NCBI GenBank assembly: GCA_050949165.1
Contig: JBMNFF010000003.1
Coordinates: 124,001-188,000 of the forward strand
DNA: 64,000 nt
Direction of reading: 5' to 3'
Source: DAIOXA01 sp050949165
GTDB taxonomy: Bacteria; Bacillota; Proteinivoracia; UBA4975
Positions 8,048-17,790 of this stretch are shown piece by piece. Position numbers and translations under genes: made by a program. Under the pieces are notes generated by a model. The model was given only the letters and a program-made list of their open reading frames with translations, was not told the DNA's origin and ran no database searches. Within the stretch, counting starts at the first letter, position 1. Each line of letters opens with the position of its first letter.

Positions 8048-11000
8048 CTTTCAACTTCCCTGGGGGAATTAGCTTTGTTTAGACAAAGCGCAACCAGGTC
8101 CCTCTTTACGGCGAAGAGCCCGACAAACCCCTTTCAACTCCCCCAGGAGAATTAGCTTTGTTTAGACAATGTTCGTCAAGTACGAAAACACTCGCACAAT
8201 CGTCTTTCAACTCCCCTAGGGGAATTAGCTTTGTTTAGACTTTGGACAGCGCAGCGTATATCAGATGGATTTGCTCTTTCAACTCCCCTGGGGGAATTAG
8301 CTTTGTTTAGACGCTTATGTTGGGTCTTAAAAGACGAGATCAACAAGCTCTTTCAACTCCCCTGGGGGAATTAGCTTTGTTTAGACCATTTTCGAGTCGC
8401 ACATTAAGCAGCAGCTCAAACTCTTTCAACTCCCCTGGGGGAATTAGCTTTGTTTAGACCGATAAACCAATGGGATGGAAATCCGACGGCTTCAAACTTT
8501 CAACTCCCCTGGGGGAATTAGCTTTGTTTAGACTAGCTAGGTATTACCCACCCTCTGGAAACGCCGTACAGGCTTTCAACTCCCCTGGGGGAATTAGCTT
8601 TGTTTAGACTTAGCCGTGGACAGGCCCTTCACCAATAAGCAGGGCTTTCAACTCCCCTGGGGGAATTAGCTTTGTTTAGACGGTCTGAGTCACCAGGTCA
8701 CCAGCAGGGTGGCAGGTCCTTTCAACTCCCCTGGGGGAATTAGCTTTGTTTAGACGAAGGGCAAAAAGGAGCTTGATACTCCCGATACTCCCTTTCAACT
8801 CCCCTGGGGGAATTAGCTTTGTTTAGACAATCCACAAGCTACTACACCTTGGTAGAATGGCAGGTCTTTCAACTCCCCTGGGGGAATTAGCTTTGTTTAG
8901 ACTCGAATATACTAAACAAGAAGCAAAACCAAAATATATTTTACTTTCAACTCCCCTGGGGGAATTAGCTTTGTTTAGACTATCCACCGTATGACTATCC
9001 GCTACCAGTTGGAGAACTCTTTCAACTCCCTGGGGGAATTAGCTTTGTTTAGACTATGGTCATAGGCCAAGCACCCTCACTCTCAAGTATTTCTCTTTCA
9101 ACTCCCCTGGGGGAATTAGCTTTGTTTAGACCATTATCGAGGTCTGGCGGACATGAAGCAGCACGCTCAGACTCTTTCAACTCCCCTGGGGGAATTAGCT
9201 TTGTTTAGACCTGGCCACCCTTGCCCCTCCCGGCTGCAACCCTCAACCCTGCCTTTCAACTCCCCTGGGGGAATTAGCTTTGTTTAGACCCATGAGCCCG
9301 AAATTATGGCCGCCGCGAGATACATTGCACTTTCAACTCCCCTGGGGGAATTAGCTTTGTTTAGACCGGGAGGATATGTCAGCTTACTCGTGCCGACGAC
9401 TGCACAAAGCTTTCAACTCCCCTGGGGGAATTAGCTTTGTTTAGACATTACATACGGATATTTACGGCGTTAAACGAGGCTGCCCCAGAAAACTTTCAAC
9501 TCCCCTGGGGGAATTAGCTTTGTTTAGACGTGTGCACGTGCCCCCACGTTGGCATTAGCTACAGAATAGCTACCTTTCAACTCCCCTGGGGGAATTAGCT
9601 TTGTTTAGACGTAGACCCGATGCTGGTCACAGCCATGGCAATCACCTTTCAACTCCCCTGGGGGAATTAGCTTTGTTTAGACCCAGCAACTGCAAGCCGT
9701 CGTTAACGGCACCGGTCCTTTCAACTCCCCTGGGGGAATTAGCTTTGTTTAGACGATTGACAACATAGAGCAGGAGAAAGAGCAGTTCACGGTCTTTCAA
9801 CTCCCCTGGGGGAATTAGCTTTGTTTAGACGTTGCGTTTGCCATCTGCTCCATACACTCTTTCCCCGTCCTTTCAACTCCCCTGGGGGAATTAGCTTTGT
9901 TTAGACCCTACGACCTATGTAAACAACTGGTACTGTGGGCTTCTTTCAACTCCCCTGGGGGAATTAGCTTTGTTGAGACCCGGAGCGCCTCGAGCCGGCA
10001 CTTTGAAGACACGGTATAAGGAGCTTTCAACTCCCCTGGGGGAATTAGCTTTGTTTAGACTGGAAGAGTATCAAGACCGGTATGTGCGGCCCCGCCTGGG
10101 GCTTACCACTTTCAACTCCCCTGGGGGAATTAGCTTTGTTTAGACTCAACTAGATGTCTGATGCACAAGCGTCACGAGTGAAGCAGCCTTTCAACTCCCC
10201 TGGGGGAATTAGCTTTGTTTAGACTGGAGAATCTGACGATACGCACCTGCCCGAAGCACATGCAAGCCTTTCAACTCCCCTGGGGGAATTAGCTTTGTTT
10301 AGACAGCAGTTACAAAAGCATCTGGATCGCCTACGCCCAAGGCCACGACTTTCAACTCCCCTGGGGGAATTAGCTTTGTTTAGACCGGAGCTGGGCACCG
10401 CCGGGTACCCGCAATGGCGAGCCCCAGCTTGCTTTCAACTCCCCTGGGGGAATTAGCTTTGTTTAGACGAAACTGTATGAGCCATACTGCATGACCTAAG
10501 CCCACACCAGGGAACTTTCAACTCCCCTGGGGGAATTAGCTTTGTTTAGACTTTTGTATCTTTTTTTTTCGGAACTGCCGCATTTTGTCTTTCAACTCCC
10601 CTGGGGGAATTAGCTTTGTTTAGACCTCGGTCCCGGCTGTGGTGGTACTGGGTAACTTTCAACTCCCCTGGGGGAATTAGCTTTGTTTAGACGATGGAGA
10701 TTGCCATGTTCAATCCTCCTCTGTGTCGCATTCTTTCAACTCCCCTGGGGGAATTAGCTTTGTTTAGACGTCCAACAAGACCCCATATTGGATTGGGCAG
10801 GATCTTTCAACTCCCCTGGGGGAATTAGCTTTGTTTAGACAGAAGAAAAGAGTACTAATTCTTCGTTCGAAAAACCTTTCAACTCCCCTGGGGGAATTAG
10901 CTTTGTTTAGACACTGGTCGCCAGCCCCGACGTAGTAGCTGGCTAATCAACCTTTCAACTCCCCTGGGGGAATTAGCTTTGTTTAGACTAAATTATGGAA

Positions 11001-11790
11001 GCATATGGGCGTAACTCTATTAACTCTTTCAACTCCCCTGGGGGAATTAGCTTTGTTTAGACTTCGGCCCGGACTTCTAGGCCTTCGCTGGCTGGCACTT
11101 TCAACTCCCCTGGGGGAATTAGCTTTGTTTAGACGGTCGCTAGCCCCGACGTAGTAGCTGGCTAATCAACCTTTCAACTCCCCTGGGGGAATTAGCTTTG
11201 TTTAGACGGCCTGTCCCAGTACGAGGAGCGCCCTGTTTTGTCCCTTTCAACTCCCCTGGGGGAATTAGCTTTGTTTAGACTATCGGACGAACCTGGTAGG
11301 TGCCACAGTCACGACTGACTTTCAACTCCCCTGGGGGAATTAGCTTTGTTTAGACGCCAAGGTGGCGCCCCTTATCGAGCAGATATTCGCCTTTCAACTC
11401 CCCTGGGGGAATTAGCTTTGTTTAGACAAGTTGTCCTGGGCAGGCATGTTCATCCGCTTGGTCCTTTCAACTCCCCTGGGGGAATTAGCTTTGTTTAGAC
11501 GGTTGCCAGGGTGGCCACCGGCAGGAGGGTTGCACCTTTCAACTCCCCTGGGGGAATTAGCTTTGTTTAGACAGATACTTTGTACTTCTCTCTATGCTAC
11601 ACAATACCCTTTCAACTCCCCTGGGGGAATTAGCTTTGTTTAGACGGTAGAAAATATAATCCCAATCCTTCCAATACAAACCTTTCAACTCCCCTGGGGG
11701 AATTAGCTTTGTTTAGACAAAAGGATTAAAGAAGCAGGAAGAATTTTGGGAATCTTTCAACTCCCCTGGGGGAATTAGCTTTGTTTAGAC
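8048..11790 (-). CRISPR. CRISPR array, 50 repeats and 49 spacers
   Basis: A 37-nt repeat (plus strand starts CTTTCAACTCCCCTGGGGG, ends TTTGTTTAGAC) occurs 50 times by hand count, first at 8048-8084, last at 11754-11790. Most copies are identical; variants are at 8048, 8131, 8204 (changes in the CCCC/GGGG core), 9019 (one C short) and 9943 (TTGAGAC). Spacers are about 30 to 48 nt. Read on the minus strand the repeat ends GTTGAAAG, the classic 8-nt crRNA handle of type I-B/III systems, and the decayed repeats are at the far end, so transcription runs from the cas2 side toward the CARF gene. No other array is visible, so Cmr and Cascade probably share it. Confidence 0.97.
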
Positions 11791-11982
11791 AGCGCTCGCG
11801 GAGCGGCCTGATACTCTAAGCCAGATAAAGCAGTTTTCGAGCGGAACCAAATTTCCGTTTTCATATCCTCACCTCACTATAATAAAACTAGGAAAAGCGT
11901 TGATACAGTTGATTCGAGTCCCTCCCACAGAATTATTACAACAGAGGTTCTCGATTATCTGTAGTCATGATCTGATGGGTGA
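11791..11982 (-). promoter_or_regulatory. CRISPR leader
   Basis: About 190 bp without a credible gene between the perfect last repeat and cas2. It contains an AT-rich stretch with TATTATAG on the minus strand (around 11878-11888), a plausible -10 for the array promoter. Leader role is inferred from position next to the freshest repeats and the adaptation genes. Confidence 0.7.
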
Positions 11983-12013
11983 TTGTATAGTCAGCCGATG
12001 GCTGACTATACAA
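11983..12013. promoter_or_regulatory. Perfect 31-bp palindromic element at the cas2/leader junction
   Basis: TTGTATAGTCAGCC (11983-11996), a 3-nt loop, then its exact complement (12000-12013). The cas2 stop codon (12006-12008) lies inside the right arm. No U-run follows on either strand, so it is not a standard terminator. It could be an mRNA processing or stabilising hairpin, or a protein site of the leader. Confidence 0.6.
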
Positions 12014-12287
12014 TAATGTCACCCTCTCCAGTAGCATCGGGCGTGACCCCTATCCTGGTTACAGTCTTCTTACACTTATTACAAAGATTAAAGAAAGCAA
12101 TCCCGTCTTCCTTTGAATTCATTATCTTCGTTAGGTCCGCCTTAATGCGGATAATGTCTTCATCAGTTAAATTACCCTCAAATACACTAAACTGAATCCT
12201 CGTAGCATAATTCTTGAGAAGTTTAAAAACCTTTGCCCGTCTGCGATCGTTGGCGATATCATACACAATTATAACATTCTTTAACAT
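12006..12287 (-). CDS. cas2: Cas2, spacer-integration subunit
   Basis: 93 residues, standard length. Opens with NVIIVYDIANDRRRAKVFKLLKNYATRIQFSVFEG, the Cas2 ferredoxin-fold core with the conserved Asp after VYD. Partners with Cas1 to insert new spacers. Its ATG follows the cas4-cas1 TAA directly. The C-terminus carries CNKC, and the stop codon lies inside the palindrome at the leader border. Last gene of the type I-B operon. Confidence 0.96.
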   Translation of the reverse strand: MLKNVIIVYDIANDRRRAKVFKLLKNYATRIQFSVFEGNLTDEDIIRIKADLTKIMNSKEDGIAFFNLCNKCKKTVTRIGVTPDATGEGDIIV

Positions 12288-13904
12288 TTATCTCACCACA
12301 AAAGCCCTATATTCATTTAGTTCTCCACGCATTACCTTTGCCAAAAATCTCGCCTGAAGCTCAATGATGCGGCGATAGGGTAAGGTGTACTCGAAAATAG
12401 GGTGAGTTATTGTTTGAGATAAACGATTTTGGTAGGCGGAAAAGAATTTTTTACGCCCTGCTTCCTTCAAAAGCACGCCACCAAAGTAACCCTCAAAATC
12501 GTCCTTACCAATAATGCCATTATTAATGCAACGAAGGACAACTGAATCAACAATTATACAGCGAAACTCCTCCATTAGATCGAGAGCCAAGGCTGGTCTT
12601 CCATAGTGTGCAACATGGTATAATCCCAGATATGGATCGAGACCAGCTTGCATTAAGGCAGATGTCACATCCTTTGTTAACATAGCATACCCGAAGCTTA
12701 ACAGCGCATTTACTGGATCCCGTGGAGGACGTCGATTGCGAGACTCGAAGTTAAAATCTGCCTTTTCCTTAAGTAATATGTTAAAAACCCCAAAGTAGCT
12801 TCGCGATGCATTTCCTTCATACCCTCTTAAGGTGTCAATATTATCTACGCTTGGGACCTTTGTTGCTATGCTAGTAATCTGCCTTATGCTGGCTTCCAGG
12901 GATTCATCAGCAATGCTGCGGGAGTAGCGTTTCAGCATGGTTCGCATATTGGATACTTTACCAGTAATAATGTTTTTTGCGATTGTAAGTTTCCAATCCT
13001 CATCCTCAGATCGTCTATACTGATCCTGTCGGAGCAAGATATTTCTGTTCCAGCTGGGGTTCAGCCAACCCATTACTCTACCCGAACCCGTAATAAAGTA
13101 GGTTGGGATTCCTTTATTTAGTAGTGAGTTTAATAAACTGACCGATGCATTAACTCCATTTGCTACGACAACTTGATCAATATCAGTTAAGGGAACATCC
13201 GCTAATGTATCGTTGTCTTTTGTAACTACAACCCTTTCGTTACGCTTTCGCAAATAGGTACCAGGCGTATCGACGTACAAAGTTCTGCCCAGATTTATGC
13301 CAGGTAGCGGACGCCTGGGCTTCGCTTCACCTTTTAGTGTTTTGAGTTCTTCACCTAGACACCTTTGAGCTAAGCTACATCCGTTGCAGCGAGCATCTGC
13401 TACAGGTGCAGGGATATCAGTGGATTGAACCAGACGTTTTGCATCAGCAATAGCCTGACGGGCAGTCTCACGCAGTTGTTGGTCCAACCAAATTAGCTTT
13501 CTCCGTTTGCTGCCGGTGTAATGAATGTATCCTTTTTCAATATCCCGCCCTAATTGCTCCTCCAGCAACATGGCCTGGCAACATAATTGGACAGCATCGG
13601 CAAGCTTATCTTTTACCTGGCCAGTTTTAAATTCAACAGGGTATAAATTTCCATCCTTTTCTTCAACAATATCCAAGATGCCAGAAAGTCCTAGGTCGGG
13701 GGATGCCAAATGAACACGGCGAAATTGCACATAATCATCCCTCTGGATTTTTGCATACGCGTCTCTTCGTTCTTCTTCAACCTTTCCTGATGTTAAATGA
13801 ACATTGGTTTCTTCTGCTCCCTCTATCATCCGGTAGTAAAAGTTCCTTGGGCAATACAGGAGCTCTGCCACTGCCGATACAGGCAGCATCAACTGATCGT
13901 TCAT
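12288..13904 (-). CDS. cas4-cas1: Cas4-Cas1 fusion, spacer selection and integration
   Basis: 538 residues. Residues about 1-190 are Cas4: YCPRNFYY (Cys18), SGILDIVEEKDGNLYPVEFKTG (RecB-type D...ExK nuclease site) and ARCNGCSLAQRC, giving four cysteines for an Fe-S cluster. About 205-538 are Cas1: TLYVDTPGTYLRKRNERVVV, the catalytic Glu in RGYEGNASRSYFGVF, His in GLYHVAHYGRPALALDLMEEFR and the acidic residue of that segment. Cas4 trims prespacers by PAM and Cas1 integrates them; fusion makes the two obligate partners. Starts 3 nt after cas3. Confidence 0.95.
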   Translation of the reverse strand: MNDQLMLPVSAVAELLYCPRNFYYRMIEGAEETNVHLTSGKVEEERRDAYAKIQRDDYVQFRRVHLASPDLGLSGILDIVEEKDGNLYPVEFKTGQVKDKLADAVQLCCQAMLLEEQLGRDIEKGYIHYTGSKRRKLIWLDQQLRETARQAIADAKRLVQSTDIPAPVADARCNGCSLAQRCLGEELKTLKGEAKPRRPLPGINLGRTLYVDTPGTYLRKRNERVVVTKDNDTLADVPLTDIDQVVVANGVNASVSLLNSLLNKGIPTYFITGSGRVMGWLNPSWNRNILLRQDQYRRSEDEDWKLTIAKNIITGKVSNMRTMLKRYSRSIADESLEASIRQITSIATKVPSVDNIDTLRGYEGNASRSYFGVFNILLKEKADFNFESRNRRPPRDPVNALLSFGYAMLTKDVTSALMQAGLDPYLGLYHVAHYGRPALALDLMEEFRCIIVDSVVLRCINNGIIGKDDFEGYFGGVLLKEAGRKKFFSAYQNRLSQTITHPIFEYTLPYRRIIELQARFLAKVMRGELNEYRAFVVR

Positions 13905-13907
13905 TAT

Positions 13908-16217
13908 CTACTCCTTTCGCTCAAATCCATATTCCTTGGAGTAGGGAAGCTCTAGTAACCAAATCTTGCCTTCCTTCCGATGGAACTGTTTAAAAAGCCA
14001 GACGGGTACCTTCACGCCATATTCTAAGTACGCATCCTGACTCAGGCGTAATGCCTCCTCCTGATAACACGCAGGAATTACATTAACGGTAGTCTGTTGG
14101 ATGTCTCTGACCCTGAAGCTACCCTGGGAAGCATCCTCATCTTCGTCCCCATATCTTTCAGCAGGGGTACGCCCGAAAACAACATCCTCAAGAATTAGGG
14201 ATTTCATTTCTAGATCCAACAGCAGGGGCGCATCAGTATAAACTGCGTCAACCCATTGGGAAGCCGTAGAGAATGAATATTCCCCTTGGAGAACCTCCCA
14301 GGTATCACGAACCAATTGGGGCTGACCAGGAGAATTATAAGGGAGAAAATCCTTTTCATTGTCCCAATCCAATGCAAATAGGTACAGCTTATAATTATGG
14401 TGACTATCCAAATAACCCCTGGTGCGGCAGCTAGTACAATCGCATTGTGGTTTTTGTGGTCTACTGCCCTTTCTATGCAGACGTCCTCCCCGTTGAATTA
14501 TGCTGTCTACCGGAGCGACCTGACTGTACATGACATCTGCACTGATGTCGAGGCTAAGCTCGCAAACTTGGGTACAGACCAGTATTACTTCCTCTTCGTT
14601 AACCAGCTGCCAATCCGCAAGCAAATTCTTCTCATCTTTTGAACGGTTATCCTTGCTAGAAAATAGCGCTTTAATTAACCGTTCCTTTTCCGTCCTGTCA
14701 CGTCGAGAAAACTGGGAATGATAGCAAAGGATATTGGCCTCCGGAAATAAATCTTTGAGTGATTTAGCAATTCTCTTAGCTAATTCCACCCGATTAACAA
14801 CTACCATTTGTTTGGCGCCACGGTGCTGACCAATCAAGTGGATTAGCTCTTCTGATGCTCCTCCGTTAGCATCAACTATGGATGTATGGATTTTTTCGAT
14901 AGAATACGGCCTGGCAGGATCTTTTTCTTCCTGGTTAATGACCGTATACGCATTTCCAGACAGCGCTTGAATGCGTTTGAGGATTGATGCAGGCATGGTG
15001 GCCGTCATTACCATGTGAGGAACAGATAATTCCCTGAGCAATTCTATGCACTGACCGATTTTGTTTAGGGTGAAATGATCATAGTAGTGAACTTCGTCGA
15101 AAATAACCACCGATGTAAAGATGTTCCCAAAGGCCCTATCAGCGTATTTATGGCAATGCAATAAAGAATACAGCAAGTGGTCTACTGTAGATACAGTTAC
15201 AGGCTTGTTGTAAAAGGCATTTTGATACTTTTGGGAAGAGACGTCGGAACTTTTTTCATCATCGACCTCCAGCTTTAAAACACCCTCGATTTCGGAATGG
15301 TAGAGCCCCCGAAGGTTTCTTGGTATATTGTACTTTCCTGGTAGGTCCCAGTACATTGAGTTGGATGTAAATTGCGTAGGAAGGGTAAATATTATGCGGT
15401 CAGCTCTTTCAGCCTTCAAATGTTCCATTGCGAAGGCCAAGGCTGCTCCAGTTTTGCCTACCCCGCAACCTGCCCGCAGTATTACCCATTTGCCAGCATC
15501 AAAGACTTGACGCTGGATATCATTTGGTGATGTTGCAGGTAATGATTTACTAAACCCGTCAATTGCAGGCTGGTGCTGGTTTAATATCCTGCTGGTTCCA
15601 GCAAGTCTGGCACTGGCTTCGTTGTCCGCCAACCGCAGAATCGCATGGGCAAAACAGTAGAGTGCTTTAAATTTTAATTTCTCCGCTGGCTTCAAAGATG
15701 AAACCAGGTGGATAATATAGCCTACTCTGGAAGCGCAATCCTTCCCTATCAGGTAGCTCGAACAAATTGGACGGAACGCCCCTAATTCTTCTAAGACAGT
15801 GTTTAGCTCTTCCCTGCAGCATTCAACCTTCCCTAACGAAGTGGTCTTCACATCCTGGTAACTGTCGTTATGAAGTTGGCCATGATGGGACAACATCGCG
15901 AGCAGGGCAGCCAATTGAAGGACATCTTTACTCCCTACCCAGGCCGATTCCGCTAGCATCATAGAGAATAGAGAATGGTTTACTGGGGGGCCCTGGCCGC
16001 GGATATACCGCTGCCAGGGCTCCATTGCCTTACCGAGATCATGTAAAGCCACCATTTGACGTAGCATATCTTCTAAATAATCTACATTATAACCTATATC
16101 CTGTAAACGCCTCTTCCAAATGGGAAGACGTGTGAGAAGCAATTCTTCTAAGACTGCACAGGCATCTCGGCTATGGCCCAGCAAATCTTGTTCTGGGTTA
16201 GTCTTTGCCAGTAGCAT
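13908..16217 (-). CDS. cas3: Cas3 HD nuclease-helicase
   Basis: 769 residues. The N-terminal HD domain shows LHDLGKAMEPWQRY and LAMLSHHGQLHND; the superfamily 2 helicase has Walker A GCGVGKTGAAL, DEVHYYDH box, MTATMP and the motif VI QRGGRLHRKG. A CDCTSCRTRGYLDS segment near residue 620 may bind metal. Cas3 unwinds and shreds DNA marked by Cascade. Its ATG overlaps the cas5 stop (TGATG), so it is coupled to cas5. Confidence 0.96.
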   Translation of the reverse strand: MLLAKTNPEQDLLGHSRDACAVLEELLLTRLPIWKRRLQDIGYNVDYLEDMLRQMVALHDLGKAMEPWQRYIRGQGPPVNHSLFSMMLAESAWVGSKDVLQLAALLAMLSHHGQLHNDSYQDVKTTSLGKVECCREELNTVLEELGAFRPICSSYLIGKDCASRVGYIIHLVSSLKPAEKLKFKALYCFAHAILRLADNEASARLAGTSRILNQHQPAIDGFSKSLPATSPNDIQRQVFDAGKWVILRAGCGVGKTGAALAFAMEHLKAERADRIIFTLPTQFTSNSMYWDLPGKYNIPRNLRGLYHSEIEGVLKLEVDDEKSSDVSSQKYQNAFYNKPVTVSTVDHLLYSLLHCHKYADRAFGNIFTSVVIFDEVHYYDHFTLNKIGQCIELLRELSVPHMVMTATMPASILKRIQALSGNAYTVINQEEKDPARPYSIEKIHTSIVDANGGASEELIHLIGQHRGAKQMVVVNRVELAKRIAKSLKDLFPEANILCYHSQFSRRDRTEKERLIKALFSSKDNRSKDEKNLLADWQLVNEEEVILVCTQVCELSLDISADVMYSQVAPVDSIIQRGGRLHRKGSRPQKPQCDCTSCRTRGYLDSHHNYKLYLFALDWDNEKDFLPYNSPGQPQLVRDTWEVLQGEYSFSTASQWVDAVYTDAPLLLDLEMKSLILEDVVFGRTPAERYGDEDEDASQGSFRVRDIQQTTVNVIPACYQEEALRLSQDAYLEYGVKVPVWLFKQFHRKEGKIWLLELPYSKEYGFERKE

Positions 16218-16870
16218 CAGAATACCACCTTTTTGCCCTCTACTTCGGCAACTTCTATGGGCTGAGCCAGGGAGATGTTGCGACCAACGTAGTAGCTACG
16301 ATAATCTACCCCTTCCCAATCTCTTTTCCCTCGTTTGAAAGCAATAGGCAGCACCACAGTTTGATAGTTAGATGTGGGTTGGCAGCCACAATCCACTGGC
16401 AGGATGCTATCAATTACACAAGCCTGCTCTGTTCGATAAGGGAATATTCCTATGTCATCGATTTCAAGAATGTCATCACTTTCGCCCAAGGAGAGTGGGA
16501 AAGCTGGAGCCGCCAACCCCATTGCCACCTGTTCTGCCAAGATTTCTTCTGCCAACAAGTAAAGGCGGAAAACAGGTTGAAGCAATTTCTGCCGAATCAC
16601 CAAAGTGCGCCTGTCCGGAGTTCGGGGATCCCTTTTAATAATCCGTGAGTAAGTCTCGATAAATTCTCCTTCATTCTCAATTCCCACAGTAATTTCCATG
16701 TCCAAGATAAGATCATAAGAATCGGCCGGCAATCCCAAGGCACACCCCATTAAGCCGTACAGGGTTATGGGCGGGGGAACTGGATATGAGAAATTTACAT
16801 TAATTGTGTAAGGCATTCGAAATGAGCACCAAAAGGGCACACTCAAACGCGCAGATACTATCTTTTTCAT
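16217..16870 (-). CDS. cas5: Cas5, type I-B (Tneap-type Cas5t)
   Basis: 217 residues. The RAMP pattern is visible: SARLSVPFWCSFRMPYTINVNFSYPVPPPITLYGLMGCALGLP, with the Pro-rich PPPITLYGLM loop usual for Cas5. It holds the 5-prime handle of the crRNA at the Cascade foot. Begins 11 nt after cas7 with an AGGGGG ribosome site, and its stop overlaps cas3. Confidence 0.9.
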   Translation of the reverse strand: MKKIVSARLSVPFWCSFRMPYTINVNFSYPVPPPITLYGLMGCALGLPADSYDLILDMEITVGIENEGEFIETYSRIIKRDPRTPDRRTLVIRQKLLQPVFRLYLLAEEILAEQVAMGLAAPAFPLSLGESDDILEIDDIGIFPYRTEQACVIDSILPVDCGCQPTSNYQTVVLPIAFKRGKRDWEGVDYRSYYVGRNISLAQPIEVAEVEGKKVVF

Positions 16871-16881
16871 ATCTCTACCCC

Positions 16882-17790
16882 CTAAAGGGTAGACTTAAGG
16901 CGCTCTATCACTTTGTGTACTGGCAGCAAGTCGATTCCATACTTACCTAATACTTCTATTACTTCATCCCAATTGTTCACAATCCCTGGGCGCCCCCCGA
17001 ACATCACCTGGTGGCCAAGATCCTTATTCTCAAGTAGCGCATTATCCAGTATCTCAATTTTGATATTGCCATCATCATCTACCTCTAAAGCCTTGAGGCC
17101 TCTTTGGTTGTAGGTTTCTTGGCTAATAGCCAAGAGTATATCCGGAGCAAGTGATGCAGCTGCGCGAGCCTGCTTTGCGAAGCCGCTAAGATTAAAAACC
17201 CCATCCAACAGTGCCGCTAAGCGGATTTTCCTCTCATTTTCCCCAATATCTACTGCAACATTCCACCCGGTAACCCTTTGCTCTTTGCCCTTTCCTTCAA
17301 GGATAGGCTCCTTTACAAGGCCAATGTTCTCAACATCAATAACCATGGCGAAACGATACAGATTGTCTGTCATTTGTACATTGGCCAGGCGCATGTCCTT
17401 GCTGGAACGGTCATCCTTTTCAATAACACTGGAACGGGTTAGCAAATCGGTAACAATTTCCCTAGGCAATTGGCCCAGGCCAGGAGTAACCTTGATTGGA
17501 GACCAACGGCGCTCACCGCCTTCACCTTCCTTGGTAGCAAGGAAACCCCGTAGATCGCAATTCCAACAATTTTGCACATCGGTACATGGCCTTTCACTGG
17601 TGCAATGGAAATTATCTGGATGGGAGCGGGCAATTGTGTCAAAAAGAGCAGTGCGGGTGGCTTGTCCTGAGATATAAGGTTTGGTGCCGTTGGCATAGGT
17701 TTTTAGTTCGGTGAGATTACCACTACCCTGTCCAGAGTTGAGGTTGCTTAGGTCTGCTCTGGTTAGCCATACAAGGGTAATTGCCTTCAT
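16882..17790 (-). CDS. cas7: Cas7 (Cst2/DevR-type), Cascade backbone
   Basis: 302 residues. N-terminal TLVWLTRADLSNLNSGQGSGNLTELKTYANGTKPYISGQATR is characteristic of the Cst2 branch of Cas7, with the RNA-binding region KPYISGQATRTALFD. A small CTSERPCTDVQNCWNC cluster suggests a bound metal. Cas7 polymerises along the spacer part of the crRNA. ATG overlaps the cas8 stop (ATGA). Confidence 0.93.
   Translation of the reverse strand: MKAITLVWLTRADLSNLNSGQGSGNLTELKTYANGTKPYISGQATRTALFDTIARSHPDNFHCTSERPCTDVQNCWNCDLRGFLATKEGEGGERRWSPIKVTPGLGQLPREIVTDLLTRSSVIEKDDRSSKDMRLANVQMTDNLYRFAMVIDVENIGLVKEPILEGKGKEQRVTGWNVAVDIGENERKIRLAALLDGVFNLSGFAKQARAAASLAPDILLAISQETYNQRGLKALEVDDDGNIKIEILDNALLENKDLGHQVMFGGRPGIVNNWDEVIEVLGKYGIDLLPVHKVIERLKSTL

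Noticed and set aside
8386..9173. Similarity between spacers at 8387-8422 and 9132-9173
   Set aside because: Ends agree (CATT.TCGAG and GCTCA.ACT) but the match needs several gaps; not enough to claim a common target.
11431..11643. Open frame of 70 codons within the CRISPR array
   Set aside because: It consists of repeat and spacer DNA only; the repeated peptide comes from the repeat.
8048..11790. Array transcription on the plus strand
   Set aside because: Decayed repeats are at the low-coordinate end, cas2 and leader at the other, and only the minus-strand repeat ends in the GAAAG handle.
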